Positions 30,419 through 42,130 of a stretch of DNA of 64,000 nt are shown piece by piece. The translations under genes were made by a program, and so were the position numbers. Location of the stretch: NCBI GenBank assembly GCA_037447655.1, contig JBBHKE010000190.1, positions 82,985 through 146,984 on the forward strand, in the 5' to 3' direction. Within the stretch, counting starts at the first letter, position 1; each line of letters starts with the position of its first letter. The stretch is from Zygnema cylindricum (taxonomy: Eukaryota; Streptophyta; Zygnematophyceae; Zygnematales; Zygnemataceae). Under the pieces are notes generated by a model. It had not been told where the DNA came from. It did no database searches and saw nothing but the letters and a program-made list of their open reading frames with translations.

Positions 30419-31442
30419 TGAAACTATGAGACCTCCATAAGTCCTCAGAGTAGACAGCTTCCAAGAAGCCTCTAAGAAAACCCTGACCCCTTTGTGTTTC
30501 AGCAAAGACAACTGCCACCCTGGCAAACAATAACTTTGACAACCTTCTTACTTGTAAAGGCAAGACTCCCTTGAGTGGATAGCAAAAATAATCTCTGAAT
30601 TTACTTCCCTGAGCAGTAAGTTATGGAGGGTCAAAGTTGACCTTTTGTATAGAAGCTCTCTGGGAGAGAGGGTCCTATCTTCTAATTTTTCGAAGTCCTA
30701 TCTCTCTCACAGACTCTATCTACTGATGTACGGAGTCAATCAGATTACAGTTCCGTATGCAAAAGTACAGTTGTCGGTGTACTTTCTGTACGGATACTGT
30801 ACGACATGGCCTAAATGTCGACACGTGGTATGTCCGGATTCTCTCCCTTAATCCTCGGAGATGCCGCGATCCAATGTCATTCCGCCACGTGTCATTCGAT
30901 GCGGCGATGACCATAAACCGGCGAAATCCTCTTCCGCGATCTCGGCGTTAAATCCGGTCGTTCGATTAAATTCACATTTAATCGTAGCCGTAATAAATAC
31001 ATGCGCGGTATTGGTTTCTTATCCGTACCGTAATCCGTACTTTTACATTACTGGATCTATGTCTCCTGTAAATAGTTTCAGTTAAATGAACTATCCTACG
31101 TATAAATGTTTAATTAAATATCAATCCATATACTACGTAACACTAGTTAAAGACTTAACGGCTAAGGCTACCGGATACCGGCTGCTTGCCGTCCGGTAGG
31201 TACCAGGATCAAATCCTGTGACCGACACATATCCTTTTAGTAAATAAACCGCTAACTAATATATATTTCCTGTAAACCTCTGGATAGCCTAGGAAGCCAT
31301 GGCTCTAGCTCCCTCTCCAATTTCTCAGTGACTGCGACAAGTTTGAGAGTTGGAGAGAGAAGTTAGAGGTAGACTGCCTCAGCTTCTTTCTATATTTCTA
31401 TTTAGACCTAGAAATACTTTAAATGGACCATTAATTTCTACA
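30419..31442 (-). repeat. 5' LTR of copia F
   Basis: 1024 bp, paired with 20907-21931. The terminal start-codon hairpin has one mismatch here (CTCATAGT instead of CTCAGAGT). The tRNA-like module is at 31147-31227 (plus strand), with a clean GGATCAAATCC B-box and TTTT at 31235-31238. Confidence 0.88.
31147..31238 (+). other. tRNA-like Pol III-type module in LTR F (5' copy)
   Basis: Antisense to the element, 215-295 bp from the LTR start. It has an A-box-like TTAACGGCTAAGGC, a T-arm CAGG/CCTG around ATCAAAT, and a TTTT terminator. It lacks a pairing acceptor stem. Confidence 0.7.
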
Positions 31443-32368
31443 CGCAAATCACGCACGATATAAACTAACAAATACTACGTACGGTACGCATCAAACGATG
31501 TTGAAAAGTTAATAAATTGCGTACCTTACTTTGTACCCGTACAATATTTTTACACTGACGTAGAGTGTCCGTCTATGTTCGTACATTTTAGGAATATTTT
31601 AGGGGATTTTTAGGGTTTTCAAGGTACATTGCCGTACACTCCATTATATTTCAGTACGGGCGCCATAGATATTCCGTACAATTAAAATTTTTTAGGGTAC
31701 ACTTTCATACAATTTCGTACATTTATGTTAGATTTTTGTACTGTTAAAGATTTATAAGGATTTTCAAAGATTATTTATAAGGATTTTCAAAGATTATGCT
31801 TTCTGTACTTTTTTGTACATGGCCGTACAGTGAATTCTACACAAATTCTACGAAAAGTATATAATCAACAAATACTACGTAGTTTTCGTAAAAAAGTTGA
31901 AATCCGTACGAATTGGACATCAACGCATCTATGGAGAAAATAACTCCTACCTTCACGCACGACACGTGTAAAGTACGAAAACCGCACGTATTGCTGTCAG
32001 CTGTCTTTGCACGTTTGGCGTTTCAAACAGAATCTGTAGTTTACGGTTAGGGACTTGTACGGTATCTATTTACGGTTTTATGATTCATAGAACAAGTACA
32101 CTACTGTAATGTGACTCATACTTTGTGCGACATGTACGAATTGGTGACCTACATCGACAGTTGTACAGAAATAACAAACTTGCTTTGGCACAACCGTACA
32201 GTATTGTCATAAACTCATAAAGTGTATAGTATTTTATGGTGTTTTGTATCGATAAACTTAGGGCACTTTCCCATGTAACTGAAACTTTAATCTTGTAACT
32301 TTATTTCTAGCGAAGATTCTCTTCACAACTTTCAGAGCATTCCGATGTAAGCGCAAATAACTTGTTAC
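31443..32368 (+). repeat. Dispersed repeat, continuation and copy 3
   Basis: From about 31945 to 32260 this matches 19090-19415 with few changes, including GACACGTGTAAAGTACGAAA. The earlier part is GTAC-rich, AT-rich and non-coding. It lies on the far side of the copia F insertion from copy 2. Confidence 0.65.
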
Positions 32369-33193
32369 TAGTGTTGTGTATCGGTAAAAAACTTATCGCG
32401 ATAACACCGATACCGATAGTTATCGGTTATAGAACGGTTAGAGGTCCCGATATATCGGTCTGAGACCAACAAATTCCATATCGGCGATAACTTTAAAAAT
32501 ATATAGTACGCATTAGTACCTTATTATATACTGTATTATACTTTTGAATTATACAACGTGGCATGCCACGTACATGAATTTGTTCTGTAACTATTTAACT
32601 GTAATTATTATGGACAACGCAACACAGAAAACGTTGGCTAGTTAAATGAACAGTAATTTTACGGCAACGTACAGAACTGTACCAGAAAACTGGTGAACAT
32701 GGAACGGAAAAAGGACGATGGACACAAAGTACAACAAACGCAAAATAACATTCTATGCGCCGCCGGAGTCGAACAGACGACTTGGAATGAGAGATTACGA
32801 GCGGACGGCCAGCGTGAGCACCTGCATCCCGGAATGGCTCTTTTGGCGGCTTATGCCAAAAAAGCCGACAGATTGACACGTGGCGGGTCTCCAGTGGATC
32901 CAAAGGAAGAAAGGGACAAACCAATGGGATCGGATGTGAAAGGGACACCGTTATTCGGATCCGTACCAAAATCGTACTGTTGAGTGTACTTGTCGTACAT
33001 TTATATGTACGGTCCGTACTTTTATTGCGATAGTTATCGATATCGGTGTTATCCCAGATAATTATCAATAAATATCGGTTATTTATCGGCGATAACACCG
33101 ATAGCGATATATCGTACCAATATATTGATTATCGAGTACCCTAAAAAAGGACCATATCGGTTATCGATAAATGCTTACTGATACACAACACTA
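32369..33193. mobile_element. hAT-like element 3 with TATCGGT-rich ends
   Basis: Left terminus TAGTGTTGTGTATCGGTAA is complementary to the right end, whose complement reads TAGTGTTGTGTATCAGTAA. Subterminal ATCGGT/ACCGAT motifs fill both flanks. Flanking 8-mers CTTGTTAC and CTTGTTTT agree at six of eight positions, a decayed TSD. No transposase is encoded; a 96-codon frame inside has no known motif. Confidence 0.7.
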
Positions 33194-33970
33194 CTTGTTT
33201 TTTCAAAAAGTGACAAGAGTAGACATGTGTGAAACGTGTGACACGCAAACGGTACACAAAATGTCGCGAAACTTCCACTCGGCTTGAATTCCTGTCGAGC
33301 GTGCCAAAACACCGTGGTGTTTTGGCGAGATGTCCAAGGAGGTGTGCATGAGAAACTTGCAATTACCCCAAATGCTGAAGCCGCCGCCCGGATCTATGAC
33401 AATGCCCTTCTCTGTCCCTTCCCCCCCCAAGGGTAGGCATAAGTATAATGAGGAATGGAGTAAAGAAAAAAAAGGACAGTACTGAAAAAGTACTCTGTAC
33501 CCCCTGTCGAGCGTGCCCGAGAATCCCAAGGGAAAGGCCCACAGCCTGGAGTGGTTGGCCTCAGATTCCTGCAAAGAGCCCCCCCAAAATGCGAAAGGCT
33601 TCCAGAATAATGATCATGCCCACCGCTGACCCCCCATCCTTCCCATAGATATGCATGCAAAGATAGGAGAGACACCTAAACCAGGAGTAAGAGTAAGTGC
33701 ATGGGAAGGCGAAAAGAGCTCCCCTCCCCCTTCCTTTCCCATTTGGCTGAGGAAAGGGATTTGGGTTCTTGGTAATCAGGTCGGTGCCCTTATTTCCCCC
33801 CCTCTTAGTCAGCCTTGACTAAGAAAAAGAAATAATTACCCGCCCAATTCACAGTTCCCGCAGAACCATGGACTAGGGGATGGAGAGCGTGATTCCCACG
33901 AGGAGGGGAGACATGCTGGATGCCAACACTGACCGCACTGATTGCAAACAAAGATGTCGTGCTGCGGGGA
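33194..33970 (-). other. Sequence downstream of gypsy G1 integrase, unassigned
   Basis: This probably includes the 3' end of G1, but no LTR pair or polypurine tract could be matched. TGTCGAGCGTGCC occurs twice, at about 33293 and 33509. Short frames here are pyrimidine- or glycine-rich and not convincing. Confidence 0.35.
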
Positions 33971-33973
33971 GGA

Positions 33974-35363
33974 CTAGTTGCATAATGAAGAACAGGAAAG
34001 AGGATCTACAAAGTAAGTCAAGTGGAAAGTGGGTACGTCTTCCAATCCTCGGAGATGGCAAGGGGCCACATTGATCTGATTCTCTTTAATTCTTCGACCA
34101 TCTTTCCCTTCCAAAGTCAGAACTACCTTGTTTGAGACTTCCACCACTTTCAAAATCACCCGCCCGGCAGAAATGTCAAGCGTGTCCTTTTTCTGTTGCA
34201 TTCGATATACAAAGTCTCCTGGCATAAATCATCACTGTCTGGGCACATAATCCCCGTTCCGGCGCTGGGAATACCACAATTGATCCCTGTGTAGTGCCAC
34301 CTATAAATTCTCCATGGCGAGAGGCATTTCTTGGTGGAAGATTTTGGCACGATCGGAGATCAGTTTTTCGACAGTCCCCTTGTTATCCATTTCCGAAAGA
34401 CCACTACTTCGGCCGAGGCAGCCCCGGGCAGAATGGGATGTCGTTCGAATAAAATGAAGTAAGGCCTATACGAGTGGAGGGAAGCCTGTCTGCTGAATCT
34501 GTATCCCATGGCAATCCAAGGCACCATTTTTTCCTCCCAAGTCCTCTTCCACGGCATATTTCCGTAGTTAACGATTCACTGTCTGTACGCACCTTTCGGC
34601 CAAACCGTCGGCTTGAGGGTGGTCGCGACTGGTAAGTCGGCAATCCAAGGCACCATTTTGTCCCATTCTCCCAAGTCCTCTTCCACGACATATTTGCGTA
34701 CTGATCGCTTCACTGTTTGTACGCACCTTTCGGCCAAACCGTCAGCTTGAGGGTGGTCCAGACTGGTAAGTCGATGGTCGATGAGGCATTTCTTCAAAAT
34801 ATTTGTAAATTCTTCAGCGAATTCTGATCCTGGTCTGTCAGAACCTCTGTCGGCGCTCCAAATTATGATTGGACCCTCTGCAAGAAAGCGTCAGCGATGG
34901 ACTTGGACTTCTTTCGGGGCAGAACCACAAGCTCTATCCATTTTGAGAAATGTACAATCATGACCAAGATGAAACGATTCCCACGTTTGCTGGTCGGAAG
35001 AGGTCACAAAAGATACAAAGACCACCGATAAAACATCCCCTGGATAGGAAGAGAATGCAGCTCATCCCCACCTTTTTTGACAAAGGAGGCCTTAACTCGA
35101 TCGCAGGATGAGCAAGTCTGTACAATTCGGTTGACTTGGGCCCGGAACCCGTGCCACCAGTAAGAGCCTGTAACTAGGGAAGTGGTCCGCTTTTGCCCGA
35201 AGTGTCCACATTGCTTGTGGAGATTAGTAATCAGAGTTTCTCGATCTGATGGAGGAGGAACCACTTTCCTCGTACCGTCTAACCCTTTCCGTAGGAGAAC
35301 ACCTTGGTCCCATTCATACGCCGCCATCTGGGTCTGAACTCGAGACAATTGAACTCCAGCCAA
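33974..35363 (-). pseudogene. Gypsy G1 integrase (broken)
   Basis: The HHCC zinc region is seen in 35363-35004 (HKQCGHFG and CSSCDRVKA). The catalytic core is scattered over frames at 34970-34360. The C-terminal domain is in 34225-33974. A 130-bp tandem duplication (34510-34772) disrupts the core. It would insert cDNA into the host genome; this copy cannot. Confidence 0.75.
34510..34772. repeat. Tandem duplication of about 130 bp in G1 integrase
   Basis: Two adjacent units share GGCAATCCAAGGCACCATTT and GCACCTTTCGGCCAAACCGT, with scattered differences. The duplication lies within integrase coding sequence and shows post-insertion decay or slippage. Confidence 0.8.
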
Positions 35364-35447
35364 ATGGGGAAGAGGCGATCCCTGCTAGATGGATTGGAGA
35401 GCCTCGGAGTTGTTCCAGATGTCTTTCCGCCCAGCTCCTATGGGTGC

Positions 35448-36065
35448 CTACCCCTCAACATCTACTGCAAAAGTGGACAATGCCCCCCCAGATGGAGGAA
35501 GCCAAATTAAGGCGAAGGATGCTCGAATGAGTCCCAAACTGATTTCCTGGTCTTTGTCATGCCGAGCCCCGGTGGAATCCAGTGTGGAAGGATCAGGGTT
35601 TCGGCTAAGTCCGTCGGCATTCCCATGGATTTCCCTTGCCCTGTGAACAATGTTGAAATCATATTCCTGCAGGATATGCACCCATCTGGCGAGTTTGCCG
35701 GTCAACTTACTATTCTCCATGATCCATTTCAAGGGTTGGTGGTCAATGATCAGTGTGAAATGGACCCCGTACAAATAAGGCCTGAAATGCTGGATGGCCC
35801 ACACAGCTGCCAAAAGCTCCCCATGGTAATTGCTATAATTCCCCTCAGCTCGGTTGTTGCTCCGGCTGGCGTAAGCCACCACATACTCGGCTCCGGCGTC
35901 GTCAACTTGAGCCTAAACCGCTCCCAATCCAAACCTACTCCAATCAGTGTAAAGAAGGAAAGGTCTCTGGTGATCACGCATCCGGAGCACTGGGTGCTAC
36001 TTCAGGGCATCTTTCAAAAGCTGGAAAGCATTCTGCTGTTCCTCGGCCCACAACAATTCTTGATC
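35448..36065 (-). pseudogene. Gypsy G1 RNase H (broken)
   Basis: Frame 35882-35448 has VAYASRSNNRAEGNYSNYHG, then ELLAAVWAIQHFRPYLYG and FTLIIDHQPLKWIM, the typical gypsy RNase H with catalytic Glu and Asp. It ends with NIVHRAREIHGNADGLSR. The preceding part of the domain is in an overlapping frame, so a frameshift separates them. Confidence 0.82.
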
Positions 36066-36189
36066 TTTCCACAATAGCTTTTTTAGGGGCTGGGCATGAC
36101 TACTAAACTCAGGAATAAACCTGGGATAGTACTTGGCCTGGCCGAGAAAGGTTTGCAAGGCGGAAATGTTCTACGGGGGAGGAAGAGCG

Positions 36190-37076
36190 TCAAAGGGCTG
36201 CAACCTTAACCATATGGGGACCCACTGTCCCGGGAGTCACCTCATGTCCGAGGTAAATATTTTTTTGCACCCCATAAATACCCTTACTCGGGTGACATTT
36301 CAAGCCCGCTGCTTGAAGGGCCCGGAGAACGATTTGGATATGCTCCAGGTGTTCTTCAAAGGTCTTAGAGATATTATCACATTGTCGATGTAACACCGGG
36401 CACAATCGATTCCTCAGAGCGCTTCGTCCATGGCCCGTTGGAACTTGGCAGGTGCATTCTTCAGTCTGATGGGCATATAAATCCACTCATAAAGTCTGGA
36501 TTCGGTCCAGAATGTCGTTCTCTCCCGTTGTTTTGGTTCCATGGCAATATGGTGGAATCTATTCTTCATATCCAGTGTGGAGAAGATGGTGGCTCTGGCA
36601 AGAGAGTCGAAAATCTCTTCCGGAGTTGGCATTGGATAATGGTCATGAATGGTGGCCGTGTTCAGCATGCGGTAATCCCCATACATTTGGAAATCTACAG
36701 TTTTCCCAGATGAATCCTTCTTAGGAGGGAGAACTGTGGGGTAAGCCAACCCATGGAGTCCTGTGCTTTCCTGAACCAACACGGCGTCTACCAAAGTTTA
36801 GACCTTTGCGGTGATAAACTCCTTCTCCTTAAAGCTGAGAGGATATTGTTTTTGCCAAACAGTTGCGGTTTTGTCAATCAAGGCAACACGAAAGGTGATT
36901 CCTTTGTATATTCCGACATCTGTTTCTGACCAGGAGAAAACCTGATTGTTCTTCGCCAAGAGTTCTGTTAGCTGTTCTTTCTGCTGAGGGTACAGCTGCT
37001 CCCCTAGAGTCGAGTCCATCTTTCCCGGCTCAACTACGTTCAGGCTTGCAGTAGTCTCCCCCACAGATGATGTCAA
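36190..37076 (-). pseudogene. Gypsy G1 reverse transcriptase (broken, YIDN)
   Basis: The N-terminal part (37076-36798) includes VWQKQYPLSFKEKEFI. Next come LPPKKDSSGKTVDFQMYGDYR, TIFSTLDMKNRFHHIAM and FQRAMDEAL (36794-36414). The catalytic box reads CYIDN in one frame at about 36380-36400, so the usual YxDD has lost its second Asp. The thumb (YLGHEVTPGTVGPH) follows to 36190. G2 retains YIDD. Confidence 0.85.
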
Positions 37077-38206
37077 ATTTTAGCCTAACCTGTGGATCCG
37101 CCTTTACTCCTCCAGATAATACTTTACTGCTGACAACTTCCGCTAAGCTGTCCCTTTTTGAACTACCGTTCCCCTCCACTGAAAGAACTCTTGGGTGTAT
37201 TTTTCTCCTTTGTCTCCCCCCCTCAAGCTGCAAAGTGGCTCGCATGGACAACAATTTTGGAGCTTGAAGGTAACTTCTGCGGGAATCTGGAGAATGGAGA
37301 CTAGAATATGCAAACGCGTGTTTTGTAACCCATGTAATGGCATTCAAATCCATGCTTTGCCCGATTAAGCTACACCTTTGCAGGTCTAAAATACCTGGTG
37401 CGGCCGTGGTTCCCGGATGGAATTCCATGGCTTGTTCTCGTTCCGAAATTGATGGTGTCGTCCAAATTCCTGCCTTGCTGTCAAAAATCATCCCAGCTGC
37501 TCCTTTTCTGTAGGCGTGACTTTGAGGAAAAGAGACCAACGTGGGGAGGGCTCGGCGAGGAGATCCGAGTGTGTTGCATTTGAAGAAAGGAGGACGATCC
37601 GGTTTGGCTACAGGTGTGGCTATTCTCCCTTTCCCGAGTATTTGGTGTACTGATGTTTGGGGTTCGGGGTCTGTTTCTCCAACAGAGACCGGTGAAGCGG
37701 GATCATATTGGTCCAATATGCCCGGAGTCTGTGTGCTCGAGATCCCATCTAAGTAGCGTCAAAAACCAAAGGAGCTCCTAAAGTCCGCGTTACTTGTTTC
37801 CAACTGTCTGCAACCTGTTTTCGTTTATCATCCTCGGGTGGATGTTCTCCAGGATGTACCCCACATGTGTGTTCTAGAGCTGCTGTATCCACGATATTAA
37901 TTTAATGATTTGGTAGAAGGTGCCACTCCTGCGGTCTTGATGCCCTTTTCCTTGTCCTGCGAAGGAGTATCCCTGAGAAGGCCATCCTACCACAACCAGA
38001 TCTATTCTACCCAGATTTGCTAAATGGGGTGCCATAATGTTATCCACGTTCTTGGGAAGACTCCGGTGAGCTTTGGAAATAGAAGACACTGGAAACTGCT
38101 GAGGATATAGGCGGTGCAGCTGATAAAGGCGATGTTGGCTGACAGCTCGTGCTTCTGGTGAAATCTCTGCTGCTGTATATGACTCCACCCGATATCCTGC
38201 TTTCAA
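37030..38206 (-). pseudogene. G1 C5-cytosine DNA methyltransferase-like domain (broken)
   Basis: Between protease and RT. Motif I/II-like KAGYRVESYTAAEI, then IDLVVVGWPSQGYSFAG with the catalytic PCQ changed to PSQ, so this copy is catalytically dead. Further on, ITWV after SLIGQSMDLNA resembles motif X, preceded by PTLVSFPQSHAYR and SISEREQAMEF. Motif order is that of a DNMT3/DRM-like enzyme that methylates cytosine. Frameshifts break the ENV motif region. G2 carries a second copy with PCQ intact. Confidence 0.78.
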
Positions 38207-38420
38207 AACTGCTTCCTAATCGGAACTCAATCCTAGAAATAAAGATTAAATCCGAAGTCGGGTGTCGGGGATTGTTAATGACACCAATTGTCGATTGAAG
38301 TCCTTGTTACCAGTCTTGGTTGGGAAAACATTTGACCGGGTTGTCGAATCTATTTTCGGTGATAATAAGGCTGAGAAAGCCTGATCTACTCCCAGCCGGA
38401 GTTTTGCCACATGCAATAAT

Positions 38421-39658
38421 CTATTCATGTATTCCCCTTCCCATCGCTTGGAAATCGGAAATTGCTAGATGTCTCCTGCAATATCTGTTGAACTGTGGAA
38501 CAACTCCGCCGGAGAGGTTGTAAAATACACTATGTAACAACGAGACACAGGAACATTGGTCTTCCCCCGGTTCCATAAATCCAAAGGAACCACAAGTTTG
38601 GTTCCTTCGAGATTTCCAGGGTCCTGAACTGTACATTGCTCTTTCCAAACACTTAAACTTATATTCACCCGGGTCCAAGTAGCCATCCCCAACAAGATTT
38701 CAAACTGATTCCCTATACCACTAAGAAAGGAAGTTCAATTTTTACCTTCTGTTCAGCATCATCGGAGAATTCAATGTTCATGGCTTTGATGATTCCATGG
38801 ACTAGTTGATTGCCGCTGCTTAGTGTGCTTAAGCAGATGTTACTCGGGCAAATTTGAGGTCTGAGTTCCTCCGGCATTTTCTGCAATGCTGAAGTGGTGA
38901 TAAGGTTTGGAAGTGCTCCGGTGTTGACCACAGCGTCTTCGTACCCACCCTTCCCATCAAGTTTGAAGTTGCTCGTCCGGTTCAGAATGAGCGCTATGGA
39001 CAAGGTTTTGTAGTCCCTATCCACCATAGGGGTTTTAGGCTCTGCAAACAAATATACCGCCATGGGTGGTGTCGCCCGGTCGACTTTGTCCTTTCCAGAA
39101 TGAATTTCTTCTCCCAAGGCCTGAATGAGGATATATTCGGGGAGATTATGGGAGGAAGCGAGGGTTTTGACATGAGTCAAGGCATATGGCATAAGGTGCC
39201 TGACTAGCATGACAGCAGGCTTTGAGGAAGGGAGTGGGGCTCTCGGGGATGAAGCCGGCGAATCTGGTTCTCGATCCTGTTCGTTCCCCTCCTTGTAATC
39301 ACTTTCAGAGCCGAAATCGGGCATTGGTGGAGTTTTGGGTGCCTCCTCGTCCGGACGTTCGGCCATGAACCGCTCAAACCAATCCTGAGTACTCTGTTTG
39401 CCCTCTTCCAGTGATTTCTTCTCCTGCGGTAGTGTCTCGCTCTTGTTATTTTCAAAACCGTGAGGCAATTTAGGTTTAGAAGGAAGAGGAGGAGGTTGAG
39501 TGGGCTTGATCTCAAGCCTTGTGTCACTATTCAATAGTACTGCATAGAGCATGAAAGATAAAGGCCCGGTGGCCTTCCGGTTGTGGTCCTTCTTATTCAT
39601 TTTTTGCTTGTCTCTCCTCTGATCAGAGGTTGAGGAGCGGAGTTGTCTATGACCATCT
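38421..39658 (-). pseudogene. Gypsy G1 gag C-terminus and aspartic protease
   Basis: From 39658 the frame reads RQLRSSTSDQRRDKQK and a charged Pro-rich gag region. A retropepsin-like domain follows: AVVNTGALPNLITTSA (the catalytic D-T-G reads N-T-G here, D-I-G in G2) and the flap/ILG region ILLGMATWTRVNISLSVWKE. A frameshift separates the two parts near 38700. The upstream seven residues of the open frame belong to copia B's LTR, not to G1. Confidence 0.75.
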
Positions 39659-40698
39659 TGTAATTCTGTGTCCTCCATTGGACTACAGAATACGTAAGCC
39701 TCTAGATAGTGGTTAACTAACCCACTTTAAGCCACGACCACTTCTGCCCAAGAAGGCAAACTGACAATTTGACTGCACCCCTGTACAGCCTGGACTCCCC
39801 TGAGTCCGTAGCAAAAAGAATCACTGAAAACGGCCAACCAGCCGATAAGTTATAGGGTGGCAAAGATGCCAATTTATACAAACTCTCAGAGAGAGGACTA
39901 TCTACCTAAATTTTCCTAAGTCCTAGTTTTTCCTACTTCCCTCTCACAGCTCCTATCTACTGCCTGTACGAACCAATCACAAAACTGTATAGTACAAGAA
40001 ATTACTACTGCCGATGTACTTTCTGTACGGCCTCTGTACGACACGGCCATTAAGTGGACGCGTGTCCACTTTCCACTCGTCCGTACGTTCCTCGGAATTC
40101 CCGCGACCGAATGATGTCTTCCCACGTGGCGCCAGGTCATGCCACGTCACTAAATGCCAAAATGACCATTCCGGGATTTCGGCGATGATGTGCGCCGTTA
40201 GATTTGACGTGAAATTCAATCTCGGCCATAATAAATACTTGCGCGATATTTGTTTCGCTTTCGAAACAAAATGCGCGATATCCATTTCAAACAAGTACAG
40301 TACTTCGTATTTCGTAGAACTGTATCTATGTGTGGCGTTAAGGGTTTCAGTTAAATGAATCTAGTACATTACAATAGTTTAAATAGTAATGAAACCCTAT
40401 ATCTCCTAACGGACTTCTACGACAGACTGGTTAGAGCTAACGGCTACGCCGCGCTTTGCCGGTCGGGGGTTCGAGTCCTGCCGGACTCAACCTTTTGTTG
40501 AGAGTGGCTTAACCCACTCTTTAGTCCTTCCTATGGAGTTGAGGTAGCCATGGCTCCATTGCTCTCTCTCTCTCTCTTTCAGTGACTACAACAAGTATGG
40601 GGGCGAGAGAGAGAGAAGAGATAGAGGCAGGCTGCCTACATTTTCTTTTCTAATAAATTTAGACCTAGAAAATATATTAAAAACTACTTATTTCAACA
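39659..40698 (-). repeat. 3' LTR of copia B
   Basis: 1040 bp, ending at the polypurine tract (complement of CTCCCCTTATTTT). The tRNA-like module is at 40411-40489. The GGACTC-AGGG-GAGTCC hairpin is intact here (39793-39808 region) but degraded in the 5' copy. Confidence 0.9.
40411..40496 (+). other. tRNA-like Pol III-type module in LTR B (3' copy)
   Basis: Antisense to the element. D-arm-like CTGGTTAGAGCTAACGGC, perfect B-box GGTTCGAGTCC (40468-40478), then TTTT at 40493-40496. It resembles an elongator tRNA over the D and T arms, but the acceptor and T stems do not pair fully. Confidence 0.72.
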
Positions 40699-40699
40699 C

Positions 40700-41270
40700 T
40701 CCCCTTATTTTCTAGTCAAATATTAATTTTTCTTTTAACCAGCATTTCTCTCGACAATATTTTAATTTAGGAGAAGGCACAGGTTTGGTCATCATGTCAG
40801 CCACCATTTCTTCATCAGGTCTATACACAAGATTTAAAATTTTATTTTCAACTTTTTCTCTTACGAAGCTTAATCTTATGTCCATATGTTTTGCTTTGAA
40901 ATGATGTTTTGGATTGGCTGCGATTGCGATGCAGCTTGATTATCGCATAAGATTTCATGCACTCCTTCCTTCATATATCCCAGTTCTTGCAACAATGACT
41001 TCACCCACATTAGTTCTTTTACTGCAGAACAAGACGCCATATACTCAGCCTCCATAGTAGACAGCAACTACCTTTTGTTGCTTACTGCTCCAACAACAAG
41101 CTCCTTCCCCCACATACAAAACATATCCAGAAGTGCATCTTCTCATAGGTGCATCCCCATAATTGGCATCAATCCAAGTGGTGATATCAGTGTGCTCCCC
41201 TCCCAAATGCAACTATAATTCTCTGGTTCTAACCAGATATCTCATGACTCTCTTGGCTGCCTCCCAGTCT
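40700..41270 (-). pseudogene. Copia B RNase H (broken)
   Basis: Frame 41067-40876 has MEAEYMASCSAVKELMWV and CDNQAA. The N-terminal RNase H part and the C-terminal MTK motif lie in other frames around it. Frameshifts occur near 40930 and 41070. Confidence 0.8.
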
Positions 41271-41272
41271 CT

Positions 41273-42130
41273 CTACCTAGGATCATTAAGACTCCTACTG
41301 AGTACTCCAACTGTTGCCGCTATGTCCGGCCTGGTACAGTTCATAAAATAAATTAAACTTCCTACGACCTGTCTATAAGGGATATACTTCATAAACTCTC
41401 TCTCCTCTGGACTCATCTGATCATCTAAGATCATCACTCCTCTTTCTACACTCCCATCAATTATTTTTTTCAAGTCCATGGGAGTGGTACAACTGTTACC
41501 ATTTTCCATATGGCATTTTTCAAGCATATTACCTATTGTTTCTTTCTGAGTAAGTCTGATAATCTTCTTCCCCCTATCTCTCTCCATTTGGATCCCCAAA
41601 ATATATTTTGCCTCCCCTAAATCCTTCATATCAAATCTGTCCCTAAGATCTTTCTTTAGCCTATTGATATTCTCCAAAGACTTACTTAACACAAGCAGAT
41701 CATCCACATATATTGCAATAAAAATGACATCATTCTCATCTTCAAACATTTAGATAGAATGGTCAGAGCTGATCCGGATGTATCCCAGATCGGTGAGAAA
41801 CTCATCTAGTTTCTTATTCGACTGTCGAGGAGCCTGTTTCAGTCCATATAAGGACTTTATGAGCCTGCAGATTTTGCTCACTTCTCCTTCTTCCACAAAC
41901 CCCTCGGGTTGCCTCATAAAAATTTCTTCCTCTAACACACCATTAAAAAATGCAGTCTTAATGTCCATCTGGTATATTTCCATGTCTTCCGCTGCGGCCA
42001 GACTGAGGAGAATCCTTACCGATGGGAACCAAACAACTGGAGCAAAGGTCACCTCATAGTCAATCCCCTCTTTTTGGGTGAACCCCTTCGCTCCCAATCG
42101 AGCCTTATACCTCTCAATTGTTATTTTCTG
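41273..42130 (-). pseudogene. Copia B reverse transcriptase, one nonsense codon
   Basis: Frames 42097-41750 and 41749-41273 are in the same register, separated by a single stop. Motifs: [44 protein letters not shown] and FIAIYVDDLLVLSKS with YVDD intact. The connection domain follows with TPMDLKK and YRQVVGSLIYFMNCTRPD. Confidence 0.88.

Larger units (their letters stand above)
20907..31442 (-). mobile_element. Ty1/copia retrotransposon F, split by gag-only element A
   Basis: LTRs 20907-21931 (3') and 30419-31442 (5') bound a minus-strand interior in copia order: gag, protease, integrase, RT, RNase H. The flanks CGCAT (left) and CGCAA (right) are a near-perfect 5-bp duplication. Element A (24621-28767) sits inside the integrase N-terminal zinc region. 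Several stops and frameshifts make the copy defective. The LTR is the same family as copia C. The primer-binding site next to the 5' LTR is mutated at four positions relative to the other elements. Confidence 0.88.
33974..39658 (-). mobile_element. Ty3/gypsy retrotransposon G1 with methyltransferase domain (truncated)
   Basis: In coding order on the minus strand: gag/protease (39658-38421), C5-cytosine methyltransferase-like region (38206 to about 37030), RT (37076-36190), RNase H (about 36060-35448) and integrase (35363-33974). The order with integrase last identifies Ty3/gypsy. Many frameshifts and stops make it defective. The 5' part is lost: its gag continues for only about 30 bp beyond copia B (46078 onward) before joining G2. 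No LTRs of its own are identified. Confidence 0.85.

Noticed and set aside
32693-32983. 96-codon transposase remnant in hAT-like element 3
   Set aside because: No hAT dimerisation or catalytic motif could be seen; probably chance.
33394-33675. Envelope-like third ORF downstream of gypsy integrase
   Set aside because: Overlapping frames of similar length, low complexity, no signal peptide plus transmembrane arrangement or family motif.
39659-39678. Gypsy G1 gag starting with MEDTELQ
   Set aside because: Those residues are encoded by the adjacent copia B LTR. Matching TSDs show the apparent gag start is created by the B insertion.
40014-40358. 114-codon frame repeated at 45393-45737, looks like a conserved protein
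   Set aside because: Both lie in the two LTRs of copia B and are alike only because the LTRs are duplicates. No motif, and the frame overlaps regulatory sequence.
40411-40489. Functional tRNA gene
   Set aside because: D- and T-arm sequences are good but the acceptor stem does not pair and the anticodon arm is irregular. The same holds for all the LTR modules, so I call them tRNA-like only.
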